In this document: one piece after another, positions 1 to 6,818 of the stretch
Layout: the number at the start of each line of letters is the position of its first letter
Position numbering within the stretch: the first letter of the stretch is position 1
Source: Nocardioidaceae bacterium
GTDB lineage: Bacteria > Actinomycetota > Actinomycetes > Propionibacteriales > Nocardioidaceae
NCBI GenBank assembly: GCA_013813125.1
Contig: JACCSH010000054.1
Coordinates: 1 to 8,441, forward strand
Length of the DNA stretch: 8,441 bases
Direction of reading: 5' to 3'
Notes under the pieces: model-generated
Seen by the model: the letters and a program-made list of their open reading frames with translations, nothing else
Databases searched by the model: none
Told to the model about the DNA's origin: nothing
Translations under genes and position numbers: made by a program

Positions 1-215
1 GTGTGGTCGAAGGTCTCGAGATAGCGCACCAGGCTGCCGGAGTTGGCGGCGTCGACGAACCAGCGATCGAGAGTCTCCGAATTATCAGCCGGAAGCTGGT
101 GGCCTCTCTCGTCCGCGAGCTCCAGAAGGGTCTGCGGCCGAAGACCCCCGTCCAGGTGGTCGTGCAGAACAACCTTTGGAGCGTCGATGAAGCGGCGATC
201 TTCGGCCTGGTGCAT
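1..215 (-). CDS. add: Adenosine deaminase, N-terminal part (cut by window edge)
   Basis: Translating the minus strand from the ATG at 215 gives 71 codons that run off the window start. The peptide opens with the signature of zinc-dependent adenosine deaminase: [20 protein letters not shown], in which His18 and His20 are the expected metal ligands, and it continues to [12 protein letters not shown], also typical of the family. The enzyme hydrolyses (deoxy)adenosine to (deoxy)inosine and ammonia in the cytoplasm, feeding purine salvage. The start is set by a strong ribosome site (GGGAGG, 8 bases before the ATG) and by the usual short leader before the HxH motif. The gene diverges from the fabG-like gene, and so lies outside the deoA operon as seen here, although add, cdd and deoA are functional partners. 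The rest of the barrel and the other catalytic residues lie outside the window, so intactness cannot be judged. The plus-strand reading over the same bases is a shadow. Confidence 0.93.
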   Translation of the reverse strand, partial: MHQAEDRRFIDAPKVVLHDHLDGGLRPQTLLELADERGHQLPADNSETLDRWFVDAANSGSLVRYLETFDH

Positions 216-223
216 CGGGCTAT

Positions 224-229
224 CCTCCC
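224..229 (-). promoter_or_regulatory. Ribosome binding site of add
   Basis: On the minus strand GGGAGG stands 8 bases before the ATG at 215. It is close to the ideal anti-16S match and fixes the add start. It also shows that add is translated independently rather than coupled to another gene. Confidence 0.8.
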
Positions 230-270
230 AGGTAGTCCTGCTCGCCCCCTTGCTAGTCCCTGTGCGACAG

Positions 271-275
271 AAAGG
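271..275 (+). promoter_or_regulatory. Ribosome binding site that favours the ATG start of the fabG-like gene
   Basis: AAAGG ends 5 bases before the ATG at 281. A GTG at 275 is in the same frame but overlaps this purine run and would leave it no spacing, so the ATG at 281 is preferred. Confidence 0.55.
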
Positions 276-280
276 TGACC

Positions 281-1057
281 ATGGCCCCCAGCAATTCCGG
301 CTCAGGTTCGCAGCGAGTGGCGATTGTCACCGGCGCCGCCCGCGGCATCGGCGCCGCGGTGGCGAGGCGGCTGAGCACCGATGGGTTCCACGTCGCCGTA
401 CTCGACCTCGACGAAGCTGCATGCGCTTCCACCGTCGAATCGGTGCAGTCAAGCGGTCAAGAAGCGGTCGGTGTCGCGGTCGACGTGGCCGACGGCCCGT
501 CGGTCGAGGCAGCCGTCTCGCGGGTCGCGTCGGAGCTCGGTCCGCCGAGCGTACTCGTCAACAACGCCGGCATCACGCGCGACAACCTGTTGTTCAAGAT
601 GAGCGAGGACGACTGGGACGCGGTGCTACGCGTGCATCTGCGTGGGGCGTTTCTGATGAGCAAGGCGACGCAAGGGCATATGACGAACGCGGGCTGGGGA
701 CGCATCGTCAACCTGTCGAGCACGTCGGCTCTCGGCAACCGCGGCCAGGCCAATTACGCGGCCGCCAAAGCGGGCATGCAGGGTTTCACGAAGACACTCT
801 CGATCGAACTCGGCAGGTTCGGGGTGACCGTGAATGCCATAGCGCCCGGCTTCATCGTGACCGACATGACAGCCCAGACAGCGCAACGCCTGGGGGTGAG
901 CTTCGCCGACTTCCAGGCGGCCCGGGCAGCCGAGACTCCCGTGCCGCGGGTGGGAACCCCGGACGACATCGCCCACGCGGTCTCCTTCTTCGTGAGCGAA
1001 GGCGCGTCCTTCGTGTCGGGCCAGGTGCTGTACGTCGCCGGAGGGCCGCGTGGCTAG
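281..1057 (+). CDS. FabG-like short-chain dehydrogenase/reductase
   Basis: A 258-residue classical SDR, close to FabG (3-oxoacyl-thioester reductase, about 245-250 residues). Seen in order: a Rossmann glycine motif TGAARGIG (17-24), an Asp at the end of the second strand (LDLDE, D42), NNAG (94-97), catalytic Ser146, Tyr159 and Lys163 in the FabG-like context [11 protein letters not shown], then APGFIVTDM (188-196) and the C-terminal [10 protein letters not shown]. The acidic D42 suggests NAD(H) rather than NADPH, which would fit a catabolic (R)-3-hydroxyacyl dehydrogenase as well as a reductase; that is inference. The ATG at 281 is chosen over an in-frame GTG at 275 because of the ribosome site. 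The end overlaps the MaoC-like gene by 8 bases, so the two are co-translated and probably act in sequence on one acyl-CoA or acyl-ACP. The acyl substrate is unknown. A housekeeping FabG role is less likely because no other fatty-acid synthesis genes are seen. Confidence 0.9.
   Translation: MAPSNSGSGSQRVAIVTGAARGIGAAVARRLSTDGFHVAVLDLDEAACASTVESVQSSGQEAVGVAVDVADGPSVEAAVSRVASELGPPSVLVNNAGITRDNLLFKMSEDDWDAVLRVHLRGAFLMSKATQGHMTNAGWGRIVNLSSTSALGNRGQANYAAAKAGMQGFTKTLSIELGRFGVTVNAIAPGFIVTDMTAQTAQRLGVSFADFQAARAAETPVPRVGTPDDIAHAVSFFVSEGASFVSGQVLYVAGGPRG
1040..1045 (+). promoter_or_regulatory. Ribosome binding site of the MaoC-like gene
   Basis: GGAGGG lies inside the end of the fabG-like gene, 4 bases before the GTG at 1050. 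It supports the GTG start and translation coupled to the upstream gene. Confidence 0.7.
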
Positions 1058-1523
1058 CCCGCGGAAGTTCCTCAACTTCGATGAGCTGGCGGCTGCCGTT
1101 GGCGAGAACCTTGGCTACAGCCAATGGCTCACGATCGACCAGTCGCGCATCGACGCCTTCGCCGAGGCCACCGGAGACCGCCAGTGGATCCACGTCGACA
1201 CCGAACGCGCCGCCCGTGGACCGCACGGGTCCACCATCGCCCACGGCTACCTCACGTTGTCGCTCCTGCCGGCACTCGTCGGCTCGATCGTCACCTACGA
1301 CGCCTGGACCACACGCCTCAACTACGGCTCGAACAAGGTGCGCTTCCCTGCTGCCGTTAAGAGCGGCAGCAGAGTGCGCGCCGGAGCAGAACTGGTAGCA
1401 GTGGATGTCGCGGCCGCAGGCCTCATTGTCACCACCCGCGTCACGCTCGAGCATGAGCATGAAGGCCGGATGCAGCCCAAACCGGCGCTGGTGGCCGAGG
1501 CGCTGACGCTGCTGCTCGATTGA
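1050..1523 (+). CDS. MaoC-like (R)-specific enoyl-CoA hydratase, Rv0130/HtdZ type
   Basis: A 157-residue single hot-dog-fold protein. The hydratase-2 motif is seen as ATGDRQWIHVD (40-50), with Asp43 and His48 as the catalytic pair. The RQW in place of the more common xNP, followed by GSTIAHGYLTLSLLP (60-74) and LNYGSNKVRFP (90-100), matches the layout I know from mycobacterial Rv0130 (HtdZ), a dimeric (R)-hydratase/dehydratase. Such enzymes add water to trans-2-enoyl thioesters to give (R)-3-hydroxyacyl thioesters, or the reverse. Paired with the overlapping FabG-like gene it would complete the 3-oxoacyl, (R)-3-hydroxyacyl and enoyl interconversion. The GTG start follows GGAGGG and overlaps the upstream stop by 8 bases. 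The gene ends 8 bases from the convergent end of deoA. Family is sure; substrate chain length and carrier (CoA or ACP) are not. Confidence 0.9.
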   Translation: MASPRKFLNFDELAAAVGENLGYSQWLTIDQSRIDAFAEATGDRQWIHVDTERAARGPHGSTIAHGYLTLSLLPALVGSIVTYDAWTTRLNYGSNKVRFPAAVKSGSRVRAGAELVAVDVAAAGLIVTTRVTLEHEHEGRMQPKPALVAEALTLLLD

Positions 1524-1531
1524 ACAGCCCG

Positions 1532-2824
1532 TCAGGTGAGGCGCGCCAGAATCAGCTCGTCCTCGAAATGAGTTCCAGATCCCTCCGCGGCGATGTCGAA
1601 GGCTCCCTCGAGCGACTCCTCTGCCCGATCGAGCCGGTGCCCGTCGTCGCTGTGCAGCGTCATCAGAGGCTCACCTGCCCTGACCGAGTCGCCCGGTTTG
1701 GCGTGGAGCACCACACCTGCGCCGGCCTGAACCGGGTCCTCCTTGCGGGCCCGGCCAGCACCCAGCCGCCACGCCGCCATACCGACTGCCAGGGCATCGA
1801 GGCGGGTGATGCCCCCCGAGATCGGCGCCGCCACCTCGTGTGTCTCACGTGCGACGGGCAGGTCCGCGTCGACATCACCCCCTTGCGCCGCGATCATGTG
1901 CCGCCATACGTCCATCGCGGAGCCGTCAGCCAGCCTGTCCGCAGGGTCGTGGTCCTCGCGACCAGCAGCGGACAGCATCTCGCGCGCCAACGCCAGTGTC
2001 AGCTTCACCACGTCCGCCGGCCCGCCACCAGCCAGCACGTCGAGCGACTCTCGCACCTCAAGAGCATTGCCGGCGGTCAGCCCGAGCGGCGTGGCCATGC
2101 CGGTCAGCAGGGCCACCGTGGTGACGCCGGCGTCGCGGCCAAGGTTGACCATCGTCTGGGCAAGCTCGCGGGCATCGTCGACGTTCTTCATGAAGGCGCC
2201 TGACCCGACCTTGACGTCGAGCACCAGCGCCCCGGTGCCCTCGGCGATCTTCTTGCTCATGATCGACGAGGCGATCAGCGCAATGGCCTCGACGGTGCCT
2301 GTCACGTCCCGGAGGGCATAGAGCTTCTTGTCCGCCGGCGCCAGAGTCGAGCCCGCCGCGCAGATCACCGCTCCGACCGACTCGAGCTGAGACATCATCT
2401 CGTCATACGAGAGGTCCGCGCGCCAGCCGGGGATCGACTCGAGCTTGTCGAGCGTGCCGCCGGTGTGGCCCAGGCCCCGCCCGGAGAGCTGCGGGACGGC
2501 GACACCGCAAGCAGCGACCAGTGGCACGAGCGGCAAGGTGATCTTGTCGCCGACGCCACCAGTGGAGTGCTTGTCCGCTGTTGGCCGAGACAGGCTCGTG
2601 AAGTCCATTCGGGTCCCCGACGAGATCATCGCGGCGGTCCACCGGCTGATCTCGCGCCGATCCATCCCGTTCAGCAAGATCGCCATCGCCAGCGCCGACA
2701 TCTGCTCATCGGCCACGACTCCGCGGGTGTAGGCGTCGACGACCCAGTCGATCTGCTCGTCACTCAAGGCTCCCTTGTCGCGCTTGGTGATGATCACCTC
2801 GACCGCGTCCTGCCATTCAGGCAT
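1532..2824 (-). CDS. deoA: Thymidine / pyrimidine-nucleoside phosphorylase
   Basis: At 430 residues this is a full-length pyrimidine nucleoside phosphorylase (usual length 430-440). It phosphorolyses thymidine, deoxyuridine and perhaps uridine to the base and (deoxy)ribose-1-phosphate in the cytoplasm. Seen: the phosphate-binding segment DKHSTGGVGDK (84-94); the family signature running from SGRG (114) to GGTLDKLE (122-129); and catalytic His86, Arg172, Ser187 and Lys191, matching E. coli DeoA His85, Arg171, Ser186 and Lys190. A glycine-rich alpha/beta domain and the small C-terminal domain follow, and no break is seen. The ATG at 2824 overlaps the P450 stop by 8 bases, with AAGG upstream inside the P450 gene, so translation is probably coupled. 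The gene is last in the minus-strand operon; cdd two genes upstream would supply its uridine-type substrates. DeoA and the broader Pdp type cannot be told apart by eye. Confidence 0.96.
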   Translation of the reverse strand: MPEWQDAVEVIITKRDKGALSDEQIDWVVDAYTRGVVADEQMSALAMAILLNGMDRREISRWTAAMISSGTRMDFTSLSRPTADKHSTGGVGDKITLPLVPLVAACGVAVPQLSGRGLGHTGGTLDKLESIPGWRADLSYDEMMSQLESVGAVICAAGSTLAPADKKLYALRDVTGTVEAIALIASSIMSKKIAEGTGALVLDVKVGSGAFMKNVDDARELAQTMVNLGRDAGVTTVALLTGMATPLGLTAGNALEVRESLDVLAGGGPADVVKLTLALAREMLSAAGREDHDPADRLADGSAMDVWRHMIAAQGGDVDADLPVARETHEVAAPISGGITRLDALAVGMAAWRLGAGRARKEDPVQAGAGVVLHAKPGDSVRAGEPLMTLHSDDGHRLDRAEESLEGAFDIAAEGSGTHFEDELILARLT

Positions 2825-4037
2825 TCGGCTCCACCTTCACTTCGCTCGTCACCGAGACGTCGACATAGCCCCGCAGCACAAAAGTCGCACGCCTGAGCGG
2901 TTCGCGCCGCAGCCGAAGGTCAGGGTATGTCGAGCTGATCAGTCGCAGGGACTCAGCCAGCTCCATGCGCGCCAGCGGCGCGCCCAGACAGAAGTGAAGC
3001 CCGGCCCCGAAAGCCAGATGAGGGTTGGGCTCGCGCCCCACATCGAGCTGACCGGCTGCCTCGAAGACTGCCTCGTCACGGTTCGCCGAGCCGAGGAGGA
3101 CAGCAACTCGCTCACCCGCGGCCACTCTCTGACCCGCAATCTCCACATCGGCCGTGGCCGTCCGCTCGAAGAGCTGCAACGCAGAGTCGAAACGCAGCAT
3201 CTCCTCGATCGCGACCTCCATCGCAACCTCGGCGCCGACCACCCGCTGCCATTGGTCGGGGCAGTTGAGCAAGGCGACTAGGCCGTTGCCGAAGACGTTG
3301 ACGGATGCCTCATGGCCCGCGTTGAGAAGCAGGATCGCCGAGGCCAGTACTTCGTCATCGGTGAGGGGTGCGTCGCCGTCTCCACCTTGGGCCCGAAGCA
3401 GGTCGCTGAGGAGGTCATCGCGAAGGTCGCGACGCCGTGCGGCGATTAGGTTTCGCATGTAGTCGGCGAAAGCACTGCTTGCGTCCAGGGCAGCCTGCTG
3501 GATCTCGTCAGCAGGGGCCGGCCGCTCGTACATCCGCACGATCGACTGAGACCAGGCGCGCAGGGTTGACACGTCGGAGGAGGGCGTTCCCAGCAACTCA
3601 GCGATCACCATCACCGGGAGCGGCTCGGCGAAGTCCGAGAGCACGTCGAACTCCTCAGCACTGATCTGTTCGAGCAGGTGCATGGCCAGCACCTTCACTC
3701 GGGGGCGCATTCGCTCGATGTGGCCTCGCGCGAAGGCGGTCGAGACCGTACGACGAAGCCGGGTGTGCTGAGGCGGTTCGTTCTCCATCATCTGGTTGCG
3801 GTGCAGCAGGTTGAAGGGCTCGAACCGCTCGGCGGGCTCACGGTCACTCCAGATCCTGCCAAGCCGCCGATCGCGCAGGGTGGCCCTGCATTCTTGATGC
3901 GTGCAGACCAGCCACATCTGGCTGTCCTCGTGCCACGCGATCGGATGCTGGCTGCGCGCTCGCTCAAACGCCGGGTACGGGTCGGCGACAAACGCTTCGT
4001 CAGCCAGGTCGAGCGAGGAGATCGGCCGAACCCTCAC
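2817..4037 (-). CDS. Cytochrome P450 inside the nucleoside salvage operon
   Basis: A 406-residue soluble bacterial P450 with no signal or membrane anchor, so a cytoplasmic monooxygenase that would need a ferredoxin and reductase not present here. Landmarks seen: C-helix HTRLRR (91-96; His91 and Arg95 usually hold heme propionates), I-helix AGHEAS (240-245), ExxR at Glu279-Arg282, and the heme loop FGAGLHFCLG (343-352) with Cys350 as iron ligand. The I-helix has Ala244 where most P450s have Thr, a change known from P450eryF (AGFEAS), where the substrate helps proton delivery. The GTG at 4037 overlaps the cdd stop as GTGA, and the P450 stop overlaps the deoA start by 8 bases. The next in-frame Met is residue 41, past the expected N-terminus, and the reading frame upstream of 4037 lies over cdd. 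Context suggests action on a nucleoside or nucleobase, but family and substrate are unknown to me. Confidence 0.95.
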   Translation of the reverse strand: MRVRPISSLDLADEAFVADPYPAFERARSQHPIAWHEDSQMWLVCTHQECRATLRDRRLGRIWSDREPAERFEPFNLLHRNQMMENEPPQHTRLRRTVSTAFARGHIERMRPRVKVLAMHLLEQISAEEFDVLSDFAEPLPVMVIAELLGTPSSDVSTLRAWSQSIVRMYERPAPADEIQQAALDASSAFADYMRNLIAARRRDLRDDLLSDLLRAQGGDGDAPLTDDEVLASAILLLNAGHEASVNVFGNGLVALLNCPDQWQRVVGAEVAMEVAIEEMLRFDSALQLFERTATADVEIAGQRVAAGERVAVLLGSANRDEAVFEAAGQLDVGREPNPHLAFGAGLHFCLGAPLARMELAESLRLISSTYPDLRLRREPLRRATFVLRGYVDVSVTSEVKVEPNA

Positions 4038-4462
4038 CGACTCACCAGATCGTCTGGACCGAACGCGTCGGGAAGAACCTGGCTCATCGGCTGGACGCCG
4101 CCCGCGGTCTGCACCAGCAGAGTCGGCCCGCCGAACTCCCACAAGAGCTGTCGGCAGCGCCCACATGGCATCAACGGCTCACCGGACCTGTCGACGCAGG
4201 CAACAGCAACCAGACGTCCACCGCCGGACACCTGCAGCGCTGACACCATCCCGCACTCGGCACACAGCCCGAGTCCGTACGACGCGTTTTCGACATTGCA
4301 GCCGACCACGATCCGTCCATCGTCGACGAGGCCGGCCACTCCCACCGGGAAGTCGGAGTAGGGCGCGTACGCGCGGTGCATCGCCGCCACCGCCTGCGTC
4401 TGAAGCTCATCCCACGGGACATCATCCGCTTGCCACCGGTGTGGGTTCGGGGGCGACGTCAT
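4034..4462 (-). CDS. cdd: Cytidine deaminase
   Basis: A 142-residue enzyme of the small tetrameric type (usually about 130-140). It hydrolyses cytidine and deoxycytidine to uridine and deoxyuridine plus ammonia. The substrate loop GCNVENASYG has Asn56 and Glu58, the active site CAEC (67-70) has zinc ligand Cys67 and proton shuttle Glu69, and PCGRCRQ (99-105) gives zinc ligands Cys100 and Cys103. The N-terminal YAPYSDFPVG (32-41) is also typical. All key residues are intact. The ATG at 4462 forms an ATGA overlap with the preceding permease stop; the frame stays open upstream to 4702 but lies wholly inside the permease gene, and the family N-terminus fits 4462. The ribosome site is weak, so coupling to the permease probably matters. 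The stop overlaps the P450 GTG by 4 bases. The product, (deoxy)uridine, is a substrate for the phosphorylase two genes on. Confidence 0.96.
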   Translation of the reverse strand: MTSPPNPHRWQADDVPWDELQTQAVAAMHRAYAPYSDFPVGVAGLVDDGRIVVGCNVENASYGLGLCAECGMVSALQVSGGGRLVAVACVDRSGEPLMPCGRCRQLLWEFGGPTLLVQTAGGVQPMSQVLPDAFGPDDLVSR

Positions 4463-5724
4463 CCTGCTTGGCCCCTGCGATATCGAAGCCCATCGGCGGC
4501 TGGCATCCGTAGTCGCTGAGAGAACAGCGCCAGCACGAGCAGCGTCGTGACGTAAGGCGCCATCTCGGTGAAGTCGCCAGGAATCTCGTCGGTGGAGAAA
4601 TACCACCACAGCCCTGCCGCAGCAATCGCCAGGGAGACCGAAGCCATGACATAGCTGCGCCTGGTGAGCTGCCAGATCGCCGCAGCGAGAAGGCCGACAC
4701 ACACAATCAGCAACAAGGCGTGGATCGACTCACCCCCAGAACGCAGGCGTGCTGCGTCGGTGTAGCCGAACAGCAGTGAGCCGGCGAGCAGACCTCCTGG
4801 TCGCCAGTTGCCGAAGATCATGGCCGCGAGGCCGATGAAGCCTCGACCGCCTGTCGACCCGTTCTGGTAGCCGGAAGAGGCCACCACGGTGAGATAGGCG
4901 CCGGCGATACCGGCGAGCATCCCAGACGCCACGACGGCAACGAACTTGTACCGATAGACGTTGACGCCGAGCGTCTCGGCGGCCGTGGGCGACTCGCCGC
5001 AAGACCGCAGCCGAAGCCCGAACGGCGTCCGCCACAGCAACCACCCGGTGCCGACGACGAGCGCCAGCGCCAGCAGCGTGAACACCGACAAGTTCTCGGT
5101 CAACGCGTTGAGCAGGGCCGCCACGTCGGAGATCAGGAACCACCCGTTGTCCGCGAGGGCGGCCGAGGCGTCGGCGACTCCTGGGATCGTAAGAGACGGC
5201 GGGCTGTCGAGGCCGGGCGACTGAGTCGGACCGCCACCCTCGAGATCCTTGAAGAACGCCTCTGCCAAGAAGCTGGCGACTCCGGCGGCGATGATGTTGA
5301 TCGCGACACCGGAGACGATGTGGTCGACCCCGAAGATCACCGTCGCGACCGCGTGCAGGACTCCACCGATCGCACCGAAGGCGAGAGCGCCAAGCAGTCC
5401 GACCCAGACGCCGAAGTGGTAGGTGTAATAGCCGGCTCCGAGGGTGCCGAGAATCATCATTCCCTCGAGCCCGATGTTGACGACTCCAGCTCGCTCCGCC
5501 CACAAGCCCCCCAGTCCCGCCAATGCGATGGGGATCGCCGCGATCAGCGCCGCGCGCAGGGTTCCAGCAGAGCTGATGTCGTCGGCTCCCGTCACCACCC
5601 TCGTCAAAGAGATCAAGACGAGCACAAGGGGGAACCACATCCATAGCCGAAACCGGCCGGCGCGTCGACCCTCCGGCGGTGGTGCTGCTGCCGCCACGGA
5701 GCCGGTCTGCACAACGACGCTCAT
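4459..5724 (-). CDS. nupC: Nucleoside ABC transporter permease, NupC/YufQ type
   Basis: A 421-residue polytopic inner-membrane protein of the BPD_transp_2 family. Hydrophobic spans are seen at about 30-45, 58-75, 85-100, 107-131, 136-156, 213-231, 261-282, 296-320, 335-351, 357-374 and 389-401. The hallmark WAERAGVVNIGLEGMM (75-90), the cytoplasmic loop GESPTAAETLGVNV (243-256) and GRGFIGLAAMIFGNWRPGG (293-311) are those of the second permease of BMP-linked nucleoside importers (Lactococcus NupC, Bacillus YufQ). A polar N-tail of about 27 residues precedes the first span. It forms half of the membrane channel, with the permease encoded just upstream and the ATPase. The ATG at 5724 makes an ATGA overlap with the upstream permease stop, with an ideal AGGAGG at 5737-5732 inside that gene. 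The stop overlaps the cdd start in the same way, which ties uptake to deamination. The symbol is by analogy; exact substrates are not shown. Confidence 0.93.
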   Translation of the reverse strand: MSVVVQTGSVAAAAPPPEGRRAGRFRLWMWFPLVLVLISLTRVVTGADDISSAGTLRAALIAAIPIALAGLGGLWAERAGVVNIGLEGMMILGTLGAGYYTYHFGVWVGLLGALAFGAIGGVLHAVATVIFGVDHIVSGVAINIIAAGVASFLAEAFFKDLEGGGPTQSPGLDSPPSLTIPGVADASAALADNGWFLISDVAALLNALTENLSVFTLLALALVVGTGWLLWRTPFGLRLRSCGESPTAAETLGVNVYRYKFVAVVASGMLAGIAGAYLTVVASSGYQNGSTGGRGFIGLAAMIFGNWRPGGLLAGSLLFGYTDAARLRSGGESIHALLLIVCVGLLAAAIWQLTRRSYVMASVSLAIAAAGLWWYFSTDEIPGDFTEMAPYVTTLLVLALFSQRLRMPAADGLRYRRGQAG

Positions 5725-6818
5725 CGCGTTGCCTCCTGCATCTCAGGTTCCTCAGACAGCGCTTGTGCGACCTCTTGCTGCTCCAGGCTGACGCGGTAGC
5801 GCCGTACCACCTCGTAGGCGATGACAACCGACAGCACCACCACCCCTTGGGTGACGGCGATGATGTCGGGCGAGATCCCCGCCACGATGCCCAGCGGGTT
5901 CGCCTGCTCGGTGAGGTAGGCGAAGATGAGCGCGCCCGCGGCGATTCCCCACGGGGAATTGCGGCCGAGCAGGGCGACCGCGATGCCGGTGAAGCCGATG
6001 CCGGTCTGAATAGTGGAGCCGTACTGGTGAGAGCTGCCGAAGAGCTGTGGCATGCCGATCAGCCCCGCCACCGCTCCAGACAGGAGCATCGAGTAGAGCA
6101 CCATGCGTTTGACGTCGACACCACTCGCGACGGCCGCCGTCTCGGCTTGCCCGGTGGCTCTGAGGTTGAAGCCGAAGCGAGTTCGGTTGAGCAGAATCGA
6201 GAACGCAACGCCGGCAACGAGCGCCAGCACTCCCAGGCCGAAGAATTTCGTCACTGAATCGGGGAAAAGGGAGATGTTCGGGACCCAGCTTGACTCCGGG
6301 ATCTCGTCGGTGACGATGGCTTGGCCCTCCCGGCTGCCCGCCCGGCGGAGCAGGTAGGCCACCAGTGCGAGCGCGATCGCGTTCAGCATGATCGTCGAGA
6401 TGACCTCGCTGACGCCGCGGGTCACCCGCAAGAGGCCGGCGATGCCGGCCCATGCCGCGCCGGCCGCCATGGCGACGAAGATCGTCGCCATCGTGTTGAA
6501 CGCCCCCGGAAGAAACGCCTGGCCAGCGAACACGGCGGCGGCAAACGTGGCGACGATGTACTGGCCTTCGACACCGATGTTGAACAAGTTCATCCGGAAC
6601 CCGATGGCTGCGGCGAGACCTGACAGGTAGAGGATCGCGGAGTAGTTGAGGATGTTCACGAGATTGCGGTTCTCCGGCCACGATAAGATCGTGTTCCAGA
6701 AGTCCGCAGGCTTGTCACCCGCCCCGAGCAGGATCAGCGTCGTGACCAGCCCGGCAACTCCGAAGGCGAGCAGCGGAGCAGCCATCGACAAGGCCACCTT
6801 TCTCAGCGCCGGTGTCAT
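5721..6818 (-). CDS. nupB: Nucleoside ABC transporter permease, NupB/YufP type
   Basis: A 365-residue integral membrane protein of the BPD_transp_2 family. A first hydrophobic span lies at about 8-32, with further spans near 56-74, 86-103, 108-130, 137-156, 193-211, 239-257, 272-304 and 320-338. The conserved FRMNLFNIGVEGQYIVA (74-90) marks the first permease of BMP-type nucleoside importers, and FNLRATGQAETAAVASGVDV (217-236) is the cytoplasmic loop expected to contact the ATPase. The acidic tail (EQQEVAQALSEEPEMQEA) is cytoplasmic by inference. The ATG at 6818 forms an ATGA overlap with the ATPase stop, with GAGGAGG at 6829-6823 just before it; the stop overlaps the next permease start as ATGA. 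It pairs with that permease to form the channel. No lesion is seen. The gene symbol follows the Lactococcus bmpA-nupABC order, which this locus matches. Confidence 0.93.
   Translation of the reverse strand: MTPALRKVALSMAAPLLAFGVAGLVTTLILLGAGDKPADFWNTILSWPENRNLVNILNYSAILYLSGLAAAIGFRMNLFNIGVEGQYIVATFAAAVFAGQAFLPGAFNTMATIFVAMAAGAAWAGIAGLLRVTRGVSEVISTIMLNAIALALVAYLLRRAGSREGQAIVTDEIPESSWVPNISLFPDSVTKFFGLGVLALVAGVAFSILLNRTRFGFNLRATGQAETAAVASGVDVKRMVLYSMLLSGAVAGLIGMPQLFGSSHQYGSTIQTGIGFTGIAVALLGRNSPWGIAAGALIFAYLTEQANPLGIVAGISPDIIAVTQGVVVLSVVIAYEVVRRYRVSLEQQEVAQALSEEPEMQEATR

Larger units (their letters stand above)
216..280. promoter_or_regulatory. Divergent intergenic region between add and the fabG-like gene
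   Basis: These 65 bases separate two divergent start codons, so promoters for both directions must lie here or inside the neighbouring coding ends. I see no convincing -35/-10 pair on either strand. The one visible pattern is a loose direct repeat, TAGTCCTG at 233-240 and TAGTCCCTG at 254-262, about two helical turns apart. It could be an operator or chance. The region call rests on gene layout, not on recognised promoter elements. Confidence 0.4.

Noticed and set aside
3..278. Plus-strand open frame over the window start
   Set aside because: The minus strand here encodes the adenosine deaminase N-terminus with its HxH metal motif and a strong ribosome site; the plus reading shows no family features.
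43..1398. Long plus-strand open frame of 451 codons
   Set aside because: Its product is Arg/Ser/Pro-rich without any motif and lies out of frame over the FabG-like and MaoC-like genes, both of which have full family motifs. It is a GC-rich shadow.
1540..1547. GGCGCGCC palindrome near the end of deoA
   Set aside because: It is inside coding sequence, has no loop or T-run, and is expected by chance at this GC content; not a terminator.
1520..2203. Plus-strand open frame opposite the deoA 3' half
   Set aside because: It has no motif and lies antisense to a phosphorylase with all catalytic residues; a shadow frame.
2817..4166. P450 starting at the ATG at 4166
   Set aside because: The extra 43 residues are Arg-rich, overlap the zinc-site end of cdd and match no P450 N-terminus. 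The GTG at 4037 gives the usual length and a GTGA overlap.
4034..4702. Extended cytidine deaminase with an 80-residue N-terminal addition
   Set aside because: The added part lies inside the permease gene in another frame, and the ATG at 4462 gives the normal family length and an ATGA overlap.
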